A DNA stretch of 39,488 nt from Globicatella sanguinis NBRC 15551 (lineage in GTDB: Bacteria; Bacillota; Bacilli; Lactobacillales; Aerococcaceae), in assembly GCF_001552295.1 (NCBI RefSeq), contig NZ_BCQX01000002.1, forward strand, positions 1 to 39,488. Direction: 5' to 3'. Positions 25,760 to 34,687 of this stretch are shown here, piece by piece. A program made the translations under genes and the position numbers. Numbering within the stretch: position 1 is the first letter of the stretch; every line of letters starts with the position of its first letter. The notes beneath the pieces are model-generated. The model saw only the letters and a program-made list of their open reading frames with translations. It was not told the origin of the DNA and did no database searches.

Positions 25760-27616
25760 ATGAAGCAAGGATTTAGTTTTTTTCAATCCATTTACTTTAA
25801 AATACCGATGTTGTTTATTTTTATTTTACTGATTTCATTTCAGTTTATTGGGGTCTTTTTTATCGACCAATTACAATCACAATCGGTCACAACTTTTAAA
25901 GAAACGTGGAATACACAGTCGAATTTTTTAATTAATAATGTTAGACCTATTTTAGAGTCGTCTGGTGATCCTAACCAGACGACTACTATTGAGTTACAGC
26001 TAACTCAGACCTTAGCTACTTTTACGGCCGACGAAGCAACGAAAATTCAAATATTGGACAATGAAGGCTATGTTAGGGCGATTAATCAAAGTGGACTGGC
26101 TAATACGGTGGGGCAAAGAGTGGATAATGATAATGCTTTAGCTGTTATAACGTCAAGACAAGCTTATGCCCAAGAGTATCATGATTATGTACGTAATAAC
26201 CGTAGTTATTTATTAATACGTCCTGTCATGTCTCAAGATAATAATCAACTATTAGGGGTCGTAATGGTAGAAGCGAGTATGAATAATATTTACAATCAAA
26301 CGCGTTCTGTCATGGTTATTTTTGTGCAATCCGCAATTGTCGCAATTGGGGTCGCTTTCGTGATTGCATTATTCCTTTCCCAAGCGATTACCAATCCTAT
26401 TGAACAAATTAGACAACAAGCGATGCGTATTTCTGATGGGATATATAATTATCCAGCCACCGTCAATGGCAAAGATGAACTGGGTGAATTAGCTAATACC
26501 GTCAATGAATTGGCTATTAAAGTTAAAGATGGACAAGAATCCATTGAATCCGAACGCCAGCGTTTAGACGGGATTTTAAGACATATGACAGATGGTGTTA
26601 TTGGAACTGACCGTCGTGGTAATGTTTTGCTAATTAATGAACGTGCATTAGAGTTATTGAGTATTCATCAACAAGATGCTTTAGGCATTTCAATTATTGA
26701 GTTATTAGGTATTAAGCAAACGCATCGCATCAAAGAATTGCTTGCTGGAGAAAAAGAAGTAATGATTGAGCGTGAAGATGACACGATCCTTAAGGGAGAA
26801 ATCTCAATCATACGTCGTGAGACAGGGTTTGTAACCGGACTCGTTTGTGTTTTGACCGATGTGACTGAGCAGGAGAAAACAGATCGAGAAAGAAGAGAAT
26901 TTGTTTCGAATGTTTCCCATGAATTACGAACACCATTAACTAGCGTTAAAAGTTATACGGAAGCATTGGCAGATGGCGCTTGGCAAGATGAAGATATTGC
27001 TCCGCAATTTATTGAAGTGATTCAATCAGAGACGAATCGGATGATTCGGATGATTGGCAACTTACTGGATTTATCAAAAATTGATGGAGGTCAAATTAAG
27101 CCTCAAATGGAATTAATTGACTTTAAACGGATTGTCAACCATATTGTTGATCGTTTTGAATTTACTTTGGATTCACAGGAGAAAAAATATACGATTAAAC
27201 GTCAATTTACGCCAAGAGAAATATATTTAGAAATTGATCAAGATCGCATGACACAGGTCATTGATAATATTATGAGCAATGCGATTAAATATTCTCCTGA
27301 TGGTGGGGAAGTAATTGTTAAAATTGTTGATAATCCTCATACGGTTGTGTTAAGTATTACCGATGAAGGATTAGGCATTCCACAAAAAGATTTACCACAT
27401 CTGTTTGAACGTTTTTATCGAGTGGATAAAGCTCGTTCAAGAGACCAAGGGGGAACCGGTCTAGGTTTAGCCATCTCTAAAGAAGTGATAGAGTTGCATG
27501 GAGGTAAAATTTGGGTTGAAAGTAAAGAAAATCATGGTTCAACTTTCTTTGTAGAATTACCATATGAGCCATTTGAACTAGAGTTTTCGGATGAAGAAGG
27601 GTGGGATGAAGCGTGA
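25760..27616 (+). CDS. walK: WalK (YycG), sensor histidine kinase
   Basis: WalK is the membrane kinase that monitors peptidoglycan state and phosphorylates WalR. The 618-residue protein has membrane segment 1 (about 15-34), an extracellular PAS-like sensor (about 35-183), membrane segment 2 (about 184-206), HAMP (about 207-259) and a cytoplasmic PAS domain (about 265-370). Next is the HisKA domain with FVSNVSHELRTPLTSVKSYT (phosphoacceptor His387), and then the HATPase with DQDRMTQVIDNIMSNAIKYS, DEGLGIP and GGTGLGLAIS. The two-membrane-segment form with a large extracellular loop is the low-GC type; streptococcal WalK (VicK) has only one segment, which argues against Streptococcus. The start ATG lies 4 bases after walR; the last codons overlap walH by 4 bases. 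Confidence 0.98.
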   Translation: MKQGFSFFQSIYFKIPMLFIFILLISFQFIGVFFIDQLQSQSVTTFKETWNTQSNFLINNVRPILESSGDPNQTTTIELQLTQTLATFTADEATKIQILDNEGYVRAINQSGLANTVGQRVDNDNALAVITSRQAYAQEYHDYVRNNRSYLLIRPVMSQDNNQLLGVVMVEASMNNIYNQTRSVMVIFVQSAIVAIGVAFVIALFLSQAITNPIEQIRQQAMRISDGIYNYPATVNGKDELGELANTVNELAIKVKDGQESIESERQRLDGILRHMTDGVIGTDRRGNVLLINERALELLSIHQQDALGISIIELLGIKQTHRIKELLAGEKEVMIEREDDTILKGEISIIRRETGFVTGLVCVLTDVTEQEKTDRERREFVSNVSHELRTPLTSVKSYTEALADGAWQDEDIAPQFIEVIQSETNRMIRMIGNLLDLSKIDGGQIKPQMELIDFKRIVNHIVDRFEFTLDSQEKKYTIKRQFTPREIYLEIDQDRMTQVIDNIMSNAIKYSPDGGEVIVKIVDNPHTVVLSITDEGLGIPQKDLPHLFERFYRVDKARSRDQGGTGLGLAISKEVIELHGGKIWVESKENHGSTFFVELPYEPFELEFSDEEGWDEA

Positions 27617-29025
27617 GAAAATTTTCCTTTCAAACATTCTTTTTAACGCTCTCAATTGTGGTGAGTTTGTTACTAAGTTATATTTTGATTTTTGATAATA
27701 ATGCTTTATTATCCCGTTTCTCCTCTAATCAGGAAACAGCACAAGTCAATATTCAAATGGATAGTAATAATAAAGTTTCTGACTACTATCAATTGGCTAA
27801 TGTAAAATTAGCAGAAATCATCTATCCGACCAATGTGATTATTTCTGAAGGCGATAATGCCTATTTATTGAATGATTATTCGGGATTACGTTCACTGGCA
27901 TCGAGTTTAAGTCAAAAGCGTATCTCCTTAGTTGAGAAAATCGTGGTACCTCCAGAAGAGCAATATATCGAATTAATATCACAGGAAAGAGTCGAGTTTG
28001 AATTTTCAACAGCCTTACCATTTGAACTATCGGATAATTTTATTAAAAATGAAAGTGAAGAAACGGAATTTGAATTTAACCGTATTATTTTTCCTAAAAA
28101 CGAAAAGAATACCGCCTACTTATTAAATACTTTTGAACAAGTTTATATGAAGGCTAAATTGCCAGAAGGGAACACAACGGACGATTATTTTAAAATAGCG
28201 CGAGTTTCAAAAGGGAAATGGATTGTTGCTGAACGCTATAATTTAAGTAATGGCAATCATGTTTATTTACCGTTAAAAACCATGACGATGCCAAGTCAAC
28301 TTTATACTTTAAATTTAGTTCCTGAAACTAATGTGATTGATTCTTTATTTGGAAATGTCCGTTCATGGCGTTCTGTTTCTACCAATGAAGACAGTAGCAG
28401 TGGGACCATTATGTATTACAACTCAAATATGGAGCTTCAGATTAATCCTTTTGCTCAAATGCTTGGAATTAATTACAAAAATACCAATCAGTTTGAAGCT
28501 AAAACATATAGACAACGAATTGAGCAAAGTTATAGTCAAATGCGTCAGTTTGAATATTGGAAAAACGGGATACGTATTGGAACCCAGTCAAATGGCACAA
28601 CCATTGTCTATCAACGTTATCTTGATGGTTATCCTACCTTTTCTAGTTCGACGGTTAATCATTATGCTAGTAGTCGTGTTTATTTCCGTGGTGGTAATTT
28701 GACTACTTCTATTACGCGCTTAGCATTACCGATGGTTTACTTGGAAGCGCATGTCGCCGATCAAAGTAGATCATATGAATTGATGAGTGTGGATGAATTG
28801 ACATATGAATTGAATATGGCGGGATATTCTGTTAGTGATTTTACCAATGTAGTGATTGGCTATGAATGGCAAGATAATATGTCTGAATTTCAAAAAGTGA
28901 ACTTTGTTCCTAAATGGTTTTTTGAAATCAATAATGTTTATTATTCAATTGATCAAATTCGTGAAGGTGAGCTCGAAGCCATGGGGAATATTAGTGATAG
29001 TCGTCACTATTTTACAAGAAGGTAG
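27613..29025 (+). CDS. walH: WalH (YycH), regulator of WalK
   Basis: WalH is a membrane-tethered extracellular protein that, with WalI, binds WalK and tunes its activity (a repressor in Bacillus, an activator in Staphylococcus). The 470-residue protein has one N-terminal membrane segment (about 7-28, FFLTLSIVVSLLLSYILIF). A large extracytoplasmic part follows, of several alpha/beta modules with the family's YYNSNMELQINPFAQMLG and IGYEWQDN regions. The start is GTG at 27613, overlapping the walK stop (GTGA), so translation is coupled. walI follows 10 bases after the stop. Assignment rests strongly on position in the operon; sequence similarity of this family is low, but length and topology agree. 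Confidence 0.93.
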   Translation: MRKFSFQTFFLTLSIVVSLLLSYILIFDNNALLSRFSSNQETAQVNIQMDSNNKVSDYYQLANVKLAEIIYPTNVIISEGDNAYLLNDYSGLRSLASSLSQKRISLVEKIVVPPEEQYIELISQERVEFEFSTALPFELSDNFIKNESEETEFEFNRIIFPKNEKNTAYLLNTFEQVYMKAKLPEGNTTDDYFKIARVSKGKWIVAERYNLSNGNHVYLPLKTMTMPSQLYTLNLVPETNVIDSLFGNVRSWRSVSTNEDSSSGTIMYYNSNMELQINPFAQMLGINYKNTNQFEAKTYRQRIEQSYSQMRQFEYWKNGIRIGTQSNGTTIVYQRYLDGYPTFSSSTVNHYASSRVYFRGGNLTTSITRLALPMVYLEAHVADQSRSYELMSVDELTYELNMAGYSVSDFTNVVIGYEWQDNMSEFQKVNFVPKWFFEINNVYYSIDQIREGELEAMGNISDSRHYFTRR

Positions 29026-29035
29026 GTGACAAACA

Positions 29036-29875
29036 ATGGATTTTAAACGAATTATGTTAATGTTAACCTTGTTTTTTTTAATCTTTGATATTTATCTAGG
29101 GTTTAGAGTCTATCAACAAGTTCAATCTACTACCATTCGTCAAAGTGATTTTCAGCAACAAAGCATTGAACAGAGACTTCAAGCTCGTGATATCACTTTG
29201 TTGTCACCACTAAATGAAGAAGAAGTTGAGGGCACCTTAATTAAAACTGAAGAGAATAGCGTATTACGTGATGGATTGAATCAATTAACCCATCAGCAAG
29301 TGAATTTTTCAGACGAAAATGTATTAACAGCTACTTTTGATGAACCGTTAAATATGGAAGGGCAAATAACGCCTGAAACAAGCACTTTACCAAGCGAAGT
29401 GGCAAAATTTATTCGTGATCAATATTTATTGAATGATGAGTTATTTATTGAAGGTGGGGCTTATACGCAATATTGGTATTTACCAACCAATCGAACCATT
29501 GTTTTTTGGATGACAGCTATTAATAATACCCCCATTGTAGATGGGAGTGCTGAGATTAAATTACAATTAGATGAAAACTATAATATTGCGTCCTACACTC
29601 AAACGTATCAGCATAATTTTGTGACTTTAGATGAGGATAAACCTTATAAATTAATCACAGCACGTGAAGCAATTGAAGTACTCGATACGCGTATTCAGAC
29701 GAACTTGCCGTCTAATTCAACCATTATTCATGTGACTTTATCTTATATCAAATATAAAGAATGGGACGAGATAAATATTTACCTTCCAGTTTGGAATGTC
29801 GTTTATCAACGTTCTGAAGGTCAAACAGGTTCAATGTTAGTGGATGCCATCAAAGGTCAAGTGATGGAACGATAG
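29036..29875 (+). CDS. walI: WalI (YycI), regulator of WalK
   Basis: WalI is the partner of WalH; both tether to the membrane and contact WalK through their single helices. The 279-residue protein has one N-terminal membrane segment (about 5-24, IMLMLTLFFLIFDIYLGFRV) and an extracytoplasmic domain related in fold to the C-terminal part of YycH (TREAIEVLDTRIQ, IHVTLSYIKYKEWDEINIYLPVWNVVY). It ends in a typical DAIKGQVM. The ribosome site GTAGGTGA lies 7-8 bases before the ATG. In most relatives walJ (beta-lactamase fold nuclease) and often htrA follow; here the operon ends with a terminator after walI. Confidence 0.92.
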   Translation: MDFKRIMLMLTLFFLIFDIYLGFRVYQQVQSTTIRQSDFQQQSIEQRLQARDITLLSPLNEEEVEGTLIKTEENSVLRDGLNQLTHQQVNFSDENVLTATFDEPLNMEGQITPETSTLPSEVAKFIRDQYLLNDELFIEGGAYTQYWYLPTNRTIVFWMTAINNTPIVDGSAEIKLQLDENYNIASYTQTYQHNFVTLDEDKPYKLITAREAIEVLDTRIQTNLPSNSTIIHVTLSYIKYKEWDEINIYLPVWNVVYQRSEGQTGSMLVDAIKGQVMER

Positions 29876-29892
29876 TTTACAAAGTTTAGTAG

Positions 29893-29987
29893 CATTGTCA
29901 ATGCAAGCAAACGGACTGTTACCCTAAAATACACAGGTATTTTCAGGAAATGCAGTTAAGAGTGCAAAGCATTGGCAATGTTTTTTT
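29893..29987 (+). terminator. Multi-stem terminator element after walI
   Basis: CATTGTCAATGC (29893-29904) pairs over 12 positions with GCATTGGCAATG (29969-29980), followed by seven T. Between the arms are a perfect 7-bp hairpin AAAATAC-ACAG-GTATTTT (29926-29943) and a short ACTG/CAGT pairing around it. Each outer arm is also self-complementary. A plain terminator does not need this interior; see the findings. Confidence 0.75.
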
Positions 29988-30072
29988 ATTAAATGAGCGA
30001 TATGAACGAAAAAATATTAAGTGAAATATAGGCGTGCTTATGATAAGATAGACAAATGAAAGGGGCGATCAT

Positions 30073-30822
30073 ATGCGTTTATTAGCCATTGATACATCTT
30101 CAAATTTACTTAGTTTAGCCTTGTTTAACAATCAAAACATTATAGCATTTGAAAATAATCAATCACAAATGCAACATGGCGTATTATTATTACCCAAAAT
30201 TAAAGAGCTTTTAGCAAGCAATCAAGTGACGGCAAAAGAGATTGATGGCATTATTATTGGAATGGGACCGGGGTCTTATACAGGCTTAAGAATAGGTGTT
30301 ACAGCAGCTAAAATGTGGGCAGTTAGTCAAAATATACCCGTTTATCCTGTTTCGAGTCTAGCTGTAATGGCTTTAAGCGTTGAGCCGTCCGACAAGAAAG
30401 TAGCCATTGTGCCAATTGTGGATGCTCGTCGAGAGAGTTGTTATACTGCTATTTACCAAATAGATATGACGGGCAATCATAACACTATTCTTGAAGATAG
30501 TCATAGTGATTGGCGATTGTGGTTAAAAAACAATGCGTCTATTTTAAGTCAGTATGATGAGATTGTTTTCGTAGGTCATCAAATCGCAAATTTTGAACCG
30601 CTAGTCAAAGAGGTGTTGCCTAATTTAAATTATCGCTGGGTTGACGATGTGTCGGCTTTACCACGTATGGAACGTTCAGTGCGTTTAATAAAAGAGCCTA
30701 TTGCAGATATTGATTTATTATCTCCAAATTATGCTCAGTTGACTTTAGCTGAGCGAGAATGGTTAGAAAAAAAAGAGCAGGTAGACGGTTATGATACATT
30801 GGTTGATACAACAATTAACTAA
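30073..30822 (+). CDS. tsaB: TsaB, t6A tRNA modification scaffold protein
   Basis: TsaB is an inactive paralogue of TsaD that dimerises with it and is needed for N6-threonylcarbamoyladenosine at position 37 of ANN-decoding tRNAs. The 249-residue protein shows the ASKHA-type N-terminus LLAIDTSSNLLSLALF. MQHGVLLLPKIKELL, IIIGMGPGSYTGLRIGVTAAK (about residues 62-82) and IVDARRESCYTAIY follow. The C-terminal half is shortened and lacks the metal and ATP residues, as expected for TsaB. AAAGGGG precedes the ATG. rimI starts inside its last 32 bases, so translation is coupled. tsaE and tsaC are not in the window. Confidence 0.95.
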   Translation: MRLLAIDTSSNLLSLALFNNQNIIAFENNQSQMQHGVLLLPKIKELLASNQVTAKEIDGIIIGMGPGSYTGLRIGVTAAKMWAVSQNIPVYPVSSLAVMALSVEPSDKKVAIVPIVDARRESCYTAIYQIDMTGNHNTILEDSHSDWRLWLKNNASILSQYDEIVFVGHQIANFEPLVKEVLPNLNYRWVDDVSALPRMERSVRLIKEPIADIDLLSPNYAQLTLAEREWLEKKEQVDGYDTLVDTTIN

Positions 30823-31369
30823 ATTCAAAACACGACTATCAGGCAAAAACTTAGTGACGCCTACCATGCCCAAGATAATGGAACAACTGGATTGGCAAGC
30901 AAAAACCCATCCCGAGGGCTTTGTATTACGACTGTGTCACCAATCGGATCTCGATTTTTTTGAACAAATTGAAAAACAAACTTACGACGGTTATTTAGCC
31001 TGGCGTAAAGCTGATTTTTTAAATGATTGGCGCAAAAATCCTTATGCCTTGTATTTAGTGATTGAATTGGAAGGAAAGTTAGTGGGCGTAATCACTGGTA
31101 GAGTACTGTATCGAGATTCACATATCAGTCAGTTGATGGTGCTGCCAAGATACCAATCAAAAGGGTTAGGTCAGTGGTTAGTGAGTGAATGGCTATCTAT
31201 CGCTAAACAATTTAAAACAAAGCAAATCACTTTGGAAGTACGAGAAAGTAATCAACGTGCTCAAAAATTATATCAAAAAATGGGTTTTCAAGTCATTGAT
31301 CAAAGGGAAAACTATTATTACAATAATCACGAAACGGCTTTAATTATGAGTCGTAGAGAGAAGGAATAA
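30791..31369 (+). CDS. rimI: RimI-type GNAT N-acetyltransferase (first of two)
   Basis: Members of this group acetylate the N-terminus of ribosomal protein S18 or other proteins. The 192-residue protein carries a GNAT fold in residues about 43-188: FVLRLCHQSDLDFFEQIE at the start, ISQLMVLPRYQSKGLGQWLV holding the acetyl-CoA loop (Q/R-x-x-G-x-G/A as QSKGLG), ITLEVRESNQRAQKLYQKMGF and the YYYNNHETALIMSR end typical of RimI. The first 40 residues are an extra basic segment without similarity that I can name. The start ATG lies inside tsaB; the ribosome site is weak (AGAGCAGG), so a later start is possible. The tsaB-rimI-tsaD association is conserved in many bacteria. Confidence 0.85.
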   Translation: MIHWLIQQLTKFKTRLSGKNLVTPTMPKIMEQLDWQAKTHPEGFVLRLCHQSDLDFFEQIEKQTYDGYLAWRKADFLNDWRKNPYALYLVIELEGKLVGVITGRVLYRDSHISQLMVLPRYQSKGLGQWLVSEWLSIAKQFKTKQITLEVRESNQRAQKLYQKMGFQVIDQRENYYYNNHETALIMSRREKE

Positions 31370-31372
31370 GGA

Positions 31373-31852
31373 TTGATAGAGTACCATGTTGTACCGATAA
31401 AAGGAAAACTAATGATGTCGCCATTTAAGGAACAAATTATCGAAGCTAATCGACATTTTGGGTGGAATGAAGCCCAAACGTTAACGGATTTTAATAATGA
31501 ACATAGTGAATATTATTGTTTGGTTAATCAAGACAAATTATTAGGTTATGTCGCATTGCATCATATTTTAGATGAAGCGTCGATCAATATTGTCTACATT
31601 GATAAGACCTTTCGACAACAAGGGTTAGCAACGGAATTACTCGTCTTTGTATTAAACCAATTAAGTCAGCGTCAAATAAAAAATATCTTTTTAGAAGTAC
31701 GAGCGAGTAATCATTCAGCAATTCATTTATATCAGAAAACCGGCTTCGATTTATTAATTAAGCGCAAGAATTATTATCAAAATCCCATGGAGGATGCTTA
31801 TATTTTCCAAAAAAATTTGACGAAAGGAGATCAAGATGAGTCAAAAGAATAA
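31373..31852 (+). CDS. GNAT N-acetyltransferase (second, between RimI and TsaD)
   Basis: This 159-residue GNAT protein contains [20 protein letters not shown] with the acetyl-CoA loop RQQGLA, then [20 protein letters not shown] and a [17 protein letters not shown] end. It is RimI-like but clearly different from the gene before it, so the pair is a divergent duplication rather than a split gene; each has a complete fold. The start is TTG at 31373, with AAGGA 7 bases upstream and 3 bases after the rimI stop. Its last 17 bases overlap tsaD, whose ribosome site GAAAGGAG lies inside this gene. Substrate unknown; it may be the true RimI or a separate protein N-acetylase. Confidence 0.82.
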   Translation: MIEYHVVPIKGKLMMSPFKEQIIEANRHFGWNEAQTLTDFNNEHSEYYCLVNQDKLLGYVALHHILDEASINIVYIDKTFRQQGLATELLVFVLNQLSQRQIKNIFLEVRASNHSAIHLYQKTGFDLLIKRKNYYQNPMEDAYIFQKNLTKGDQDESKE

Positions 31853-32846
31853 TCTCATTTTAGCATTTGAGTCAAGCTGTGACGAAACAAGTGTTGCCGT
31901 CATTGAAAATGGTTCGATTATACGCAGCAATATTGTGGCTTCGCAAATTAAATCACATATGCGATTTGGTGGTGTCGTACCAGAAGTAGCCAGTCGTCAT
32001 CATGTTGAACAAATCACTCAAATTTATCAACTGGCACTAAAAAAAGCACAAGTGTCAATAGATGAGATTGATGCGATTGCCGTCACCAAAGGTCCAGGAC
32101 TAGTTGGGGCTTTATTGATAGGCATTACTGCTGCTAAAACATTAGCCTTCGTTCATGATAAACCATTAATTGAAGTTAACCATTTGGCAGGGCATATTTA
32201 TGCATGTCAATTAGAAAATCAATTACAATTCCCATTATTAGCCTTAATCGCAAGTGGCGGTCATACTGAGCTCGTTTACATGGAAAACCATAACCAGTTT
32301 GAAGTTATTGGCGAGACACAAGATGATGCGGTTGGAGAAGCTTATGATAAAGTAGGGCGGATATTAGATTTACCTTATCCAGCTGGAAAATACTTAGATC
32401 AATTAGCACAAACAGGACACGCAACCTATCCAGTCCCCAGAGCAATGATTCATGAAGATAATCTTGATTTTAGTTTTAGTGGCATGAAAAGTGCTATTAT
32501 GAATCTCGTTCATAATGCTCAACAACGTGGCGAGACATTTGTGAAAGAAGATTTAGCGACTAGTTTCCAAACAGCAGTTATTGAAGTTCTAACGACTAAA
32601 GCGGCGAAAGCAGTGACGAAATATCCTTCAGTTAAACAATTTGTCTTAGCTGGTGGGGTGGCAGCTAATTCCGGATTAAGAAAAGAATTAGTTGCAACCT
32701 TAGATCCAATCGAAGTATTGATTCCTTCATTACCTTTGTGTGGTGACAATGCGGCAATGATTGGGGCTGCTGCTTATCAAATGTATCTACAACAACAAAT
32801 GGGTAGTTTAGATTTCAATGCTCAACCCAGTTTAGATTTATCATAA
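31836..32846 (+). CDS. tsaD: TsaD, tRNA threonylcarbamoyltransferase
   Basis: TsaD transfers the threonylcarbamoyl group to A37 of tRNAs that read ANN codons, completing t6A. The 336-residue protein has the canonical size. Visible motifs are [50 protein letters not shown], the metal motif NHLAGH (His116, His120), [12 protein letters not shown] and GVAANSGLR, and the late [17 protein letters not shown] lies 8 bases before the ATG. It is the last gene of tsaB-rimI-GNAT-tsaD and is followed by a strong terminator. Universal and normally essential in Bacillota. Confidence 0.98.
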   Translation: MSQKNNLILAFESSCDETSVAVIENGSIIRSNIVASQIKSHMRFGGVVPEVASRHHVEQITQIYQLALKKAQVSIDEIDAIAVTKGPGLVGALLIGITAAKTLAFVHDKPLIEVNHLAGHIYACQLENQLQFPLLALIASGGHTELVYMENHNQFEVIGETQDDAVGEAYDKVGRILDLPYPAGKYLDQLAQTGHATYPVPRAMIHEDNLDFSFSGMKSAIMNLVHNAQQRGETFVKEDLATSFQTAVIEVLTTKAAKAVTKYPSVKQFVLAGGVAANSGLRKELVATLDPIEVLIPSLPLCGDNAAMIGAAAYQMYLQQQMGSLDFNAQPSLDLS

Positions 32847-32854
32847 AATAATGA

Positions 32855-32894
32855 AACTCTGAAACAAATAAAATGTTTCAGGGTTTTATTTTTT
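32855..32894 (+). terminator. Intrinsic terminator after tsaD
   Basis: AACTCTGAAACA (32855-32866) pairs with TGTTTCAGGGTT (32874-32885) with one G-T pair, followed by TTATTTTTTC. Confidence 0.9.
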
Positions 32895-32923
32895 CGAAAA
32901 TTAAAAATTAATTAAAAAACATC

Positions 32924-32952
32924 TTGATTTTTAATTCTATTTGGTGTATTAT
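32924..32952 (+). promoter_or_regulatory. Promoter of oppA
   Basis: TTGATT (32924-32929), a 17-base spacer and TATTAT (32947-32952), about 60 bases before the ATG. Confidence 0.72.
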
Positions 32953-33013
32953 CTCATTTAAAGAGGTAATCTTTAATGAAGCTATCATAAATATTAAATA
33001 GGAGGAAACATTA

Positions 33014-34627
33014 ATGAGAAAATTCTTTAAAAAAGCAGCCGTTTTAGGTACGGCACTATTATCATTTAACGCAATGTCTCCATTATTCGTAACCAAAGTT
33101 GGCGCACAAGCAGAACAAACCTTAACATTATCAACGACATCTGAGCCACCAACTGTTGACCCAGGGATTGCAACCGATAGTTCGTCAGGTGCGATTATTA
33201 AAAACGTCTTTGAAGGTTTAACAGCGATTAAAGATAATCAACCAGTGCCAGCAGCGGCTGAATCTTGGGAAGTAAGTGAAGATGGTTTAACTTATACGTT
33301 CAAATTACGTGAAGGCTTGACATGGTCAAATGGTGATCCAGTGAAAGCAAGTGATTTTGAATTTGCATGGAAACGTGCTTTAAATCCAGAAACCTTATCA
33401 GAATATGCGAACTTACTTTATGTGATTGAAGGAGGGGAAGCTTATAATACGGGTGAAGGCGAAGAGGATGCAGTCGGTGTTAAAGCATTAGATGATATGA
33501 CTTTAGAAATTAAATTAAATGCTCCGGTAGCTTATTTCCCAGAATTAATTGCGCACTATACTTTTATGCCAGTTAATCAAGCAGTAGTAGAAGCGAACCC
33601 TGATTGGGCAATGGAAGCGGGTGAAGATTACGTAACCAACGGACCATTCGTCTTATCTGAATGGAATCATTCGAGTGATTATGTATTGACTAAGAATGAA
33701 AATTATTGGGATGCAGACAATGTTTCATTAGAAACTGTCAATGTACAAATGGTAGAATCTGAAGCAACTGCTAATGCAATGTATCAAGCAGGTGAATTAG
33801 ATTACTTAGGATCACCATATAATAGTGTTTCATTAGATGCGATTGATACTTATAAAGCAGATGGAGCATTAAATATCTCTGACTATGCTGCTATTTATTG
33901 GTACAAAGTGAATACAACCGATGAAGTAATGTCTAATGTGAATATCCGTAAAGCTTTAGCTTTAGCTATTGACCGTCAAGGTTTAGTAGACAATATTACA
34001 AAAGGTGAACAAGAACCAGCATTAGGTTATGTTCCACAAACAATTGCTGGATTTGAAGAAGACCGTGGTTACTTCAAAGATGCTGATTTTGAACAAGCTA
34101 AAGAATATTTAGCAAAAGGTTTAGAAGAGTTAGGCTTACAAGATCCTAGCGAATTAAACGTAAAAATCTCAATTAATACGTCTGAAGCGCATTCAACAAT
34201 TGCGCAATATATCCAAGAAGGTTGGGCAAGTAATTTAGGTATTAACGCTGAAATTGATAATTCTGAATGGCAAGTTTATCTAGATAAATTATCTGCTTTA
34301 GATTATCAAGTAGGACGTTTAGGTTGGATTGCAGACTACAACGATGCTTCTTCATTCTTAGGAATGTATGATTCTGTAGATAATGGTAACAATGATACGG
34401 GTTGGTCTAACGAAGAATATACTAAATTATTAAAAGAAGCAGAGTTAGAAACTGATCTTGATAAACGTACAGAATTATTGAAACAAGCTGAGGCTGTCAT
34501 GATTGAAGAAATGCCAGTTATCCCATTGTATTACTACACTAACTTATCAGTTAAGAAAGACAATATTAAAAATATGGAACCTGATGCATTAGGTAACCTT
34601 GATTTGAAAAATGTCGTAGTTGAATAA
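33014..34627 (+). CDS. oppA: OppA, oligopeptide-binding protein (no lipobox)
   Basis: OppA captures extracellular oligopeptides and hands them to the OppBCDF importer. The 537-residue protein is a type 5 solute-binding protein: LSTTSEPPTVDPGIATDSSSG at the N-terminus of the mature protein, NVFEGLTAIKDNQPVPAAAESW, the family signature YTFKLREGLTWSNGDPVKASDFEFAWKR, and YWDADNVSLETV. The signal peptide (about residues 1-33) ends in VGAQA and has no cysteine; the protein has none at all. Family members in Gram-positives are normally lipoproteins with an LxxC lipobox, so anchoring must differ here. AGGAGG precedes the ATG. A strong hairpin follows the stop, before oppB, which probably keeps OppA at higher levels than the other subunits. 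Confidence 0.94.
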   Translation: MRKFFKKAAVLGTALLSFNAMSPLFVTKVGAQAEQTLTLSTTSEPPTVDPGIATDSSSGAIIKNVFEGLTAIKDNQPVPAAAESWEVSEDGLTYTFKLREGLTWSNGDPVKASDFEFAWKRALNPETLSEYANLLYVIEGGEAYNTGEGEEDAVGVKALDDMTLEIKLNAPVAYFPELIAHYTFMPVNQAVVEANPDWAMEAGEDYVTNGPFVLSEWNHSSDYVLTKNENYWDADNVSLETVNVQMVESEATANAMYQAGELDYLGSPYNSVSLDAIDTYKADGALNISDYAAIYWYKVNTTDEVMSNVNIRKALALAIDRQGLVDNITKGEQEPALGYVPQTIAGFEEDRGYFKDADFEQAKEYLAKGLEELGLQDPSELNVKISINTSEAHSTIAQYIQEGWASNLGINAEIDNSEWQVYLDKLSALDYQVGRLGWIADYNDASSFLGMYDSVDNGNNDTGWSNEEYTKLLKEAELETDLDKRTELLKQAEAVMIEEMPVIPLYYYTNLSVKKDNIKNMEPDALGNLDLKNVVVE

Positions 34628-34648
34628 AATATAACGGAATGAATAAGG

Positions 34649-34687
34649 ACTGGGCAGGAACTTAATAATTTCTGTCCAGTTTTGTAT
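34649..34687 (+). terminator. Attenuating terminator between oppA and oppB
   Basis: ACTGGGCAGGAA (34649-34660) pairs with TTTCTGTCCAGT (34669-34680) over 12 positions including G-T pairs, followed by TTTGTAT. The T run is short, so partial read-through into oppBCDF is plausible; no convincing separate oppB promoter was found. Confidence 0.65.

Noticed and set aside
30791-31852. The two GNAT genes as one frameshifted gene
   Set aside because: Each has its own acetyl-CoA loop and C-terminal strand, so they are separate complete domains.
32890-32915. CodY-like site upstream of oppA (TTTTTTCGAAAATTA)
   Set aside because: Without a gap it has six mismatches to AATTTTCWGAAAATT and is not placed convincingly; AT-rich sequence gives such matches by chance.
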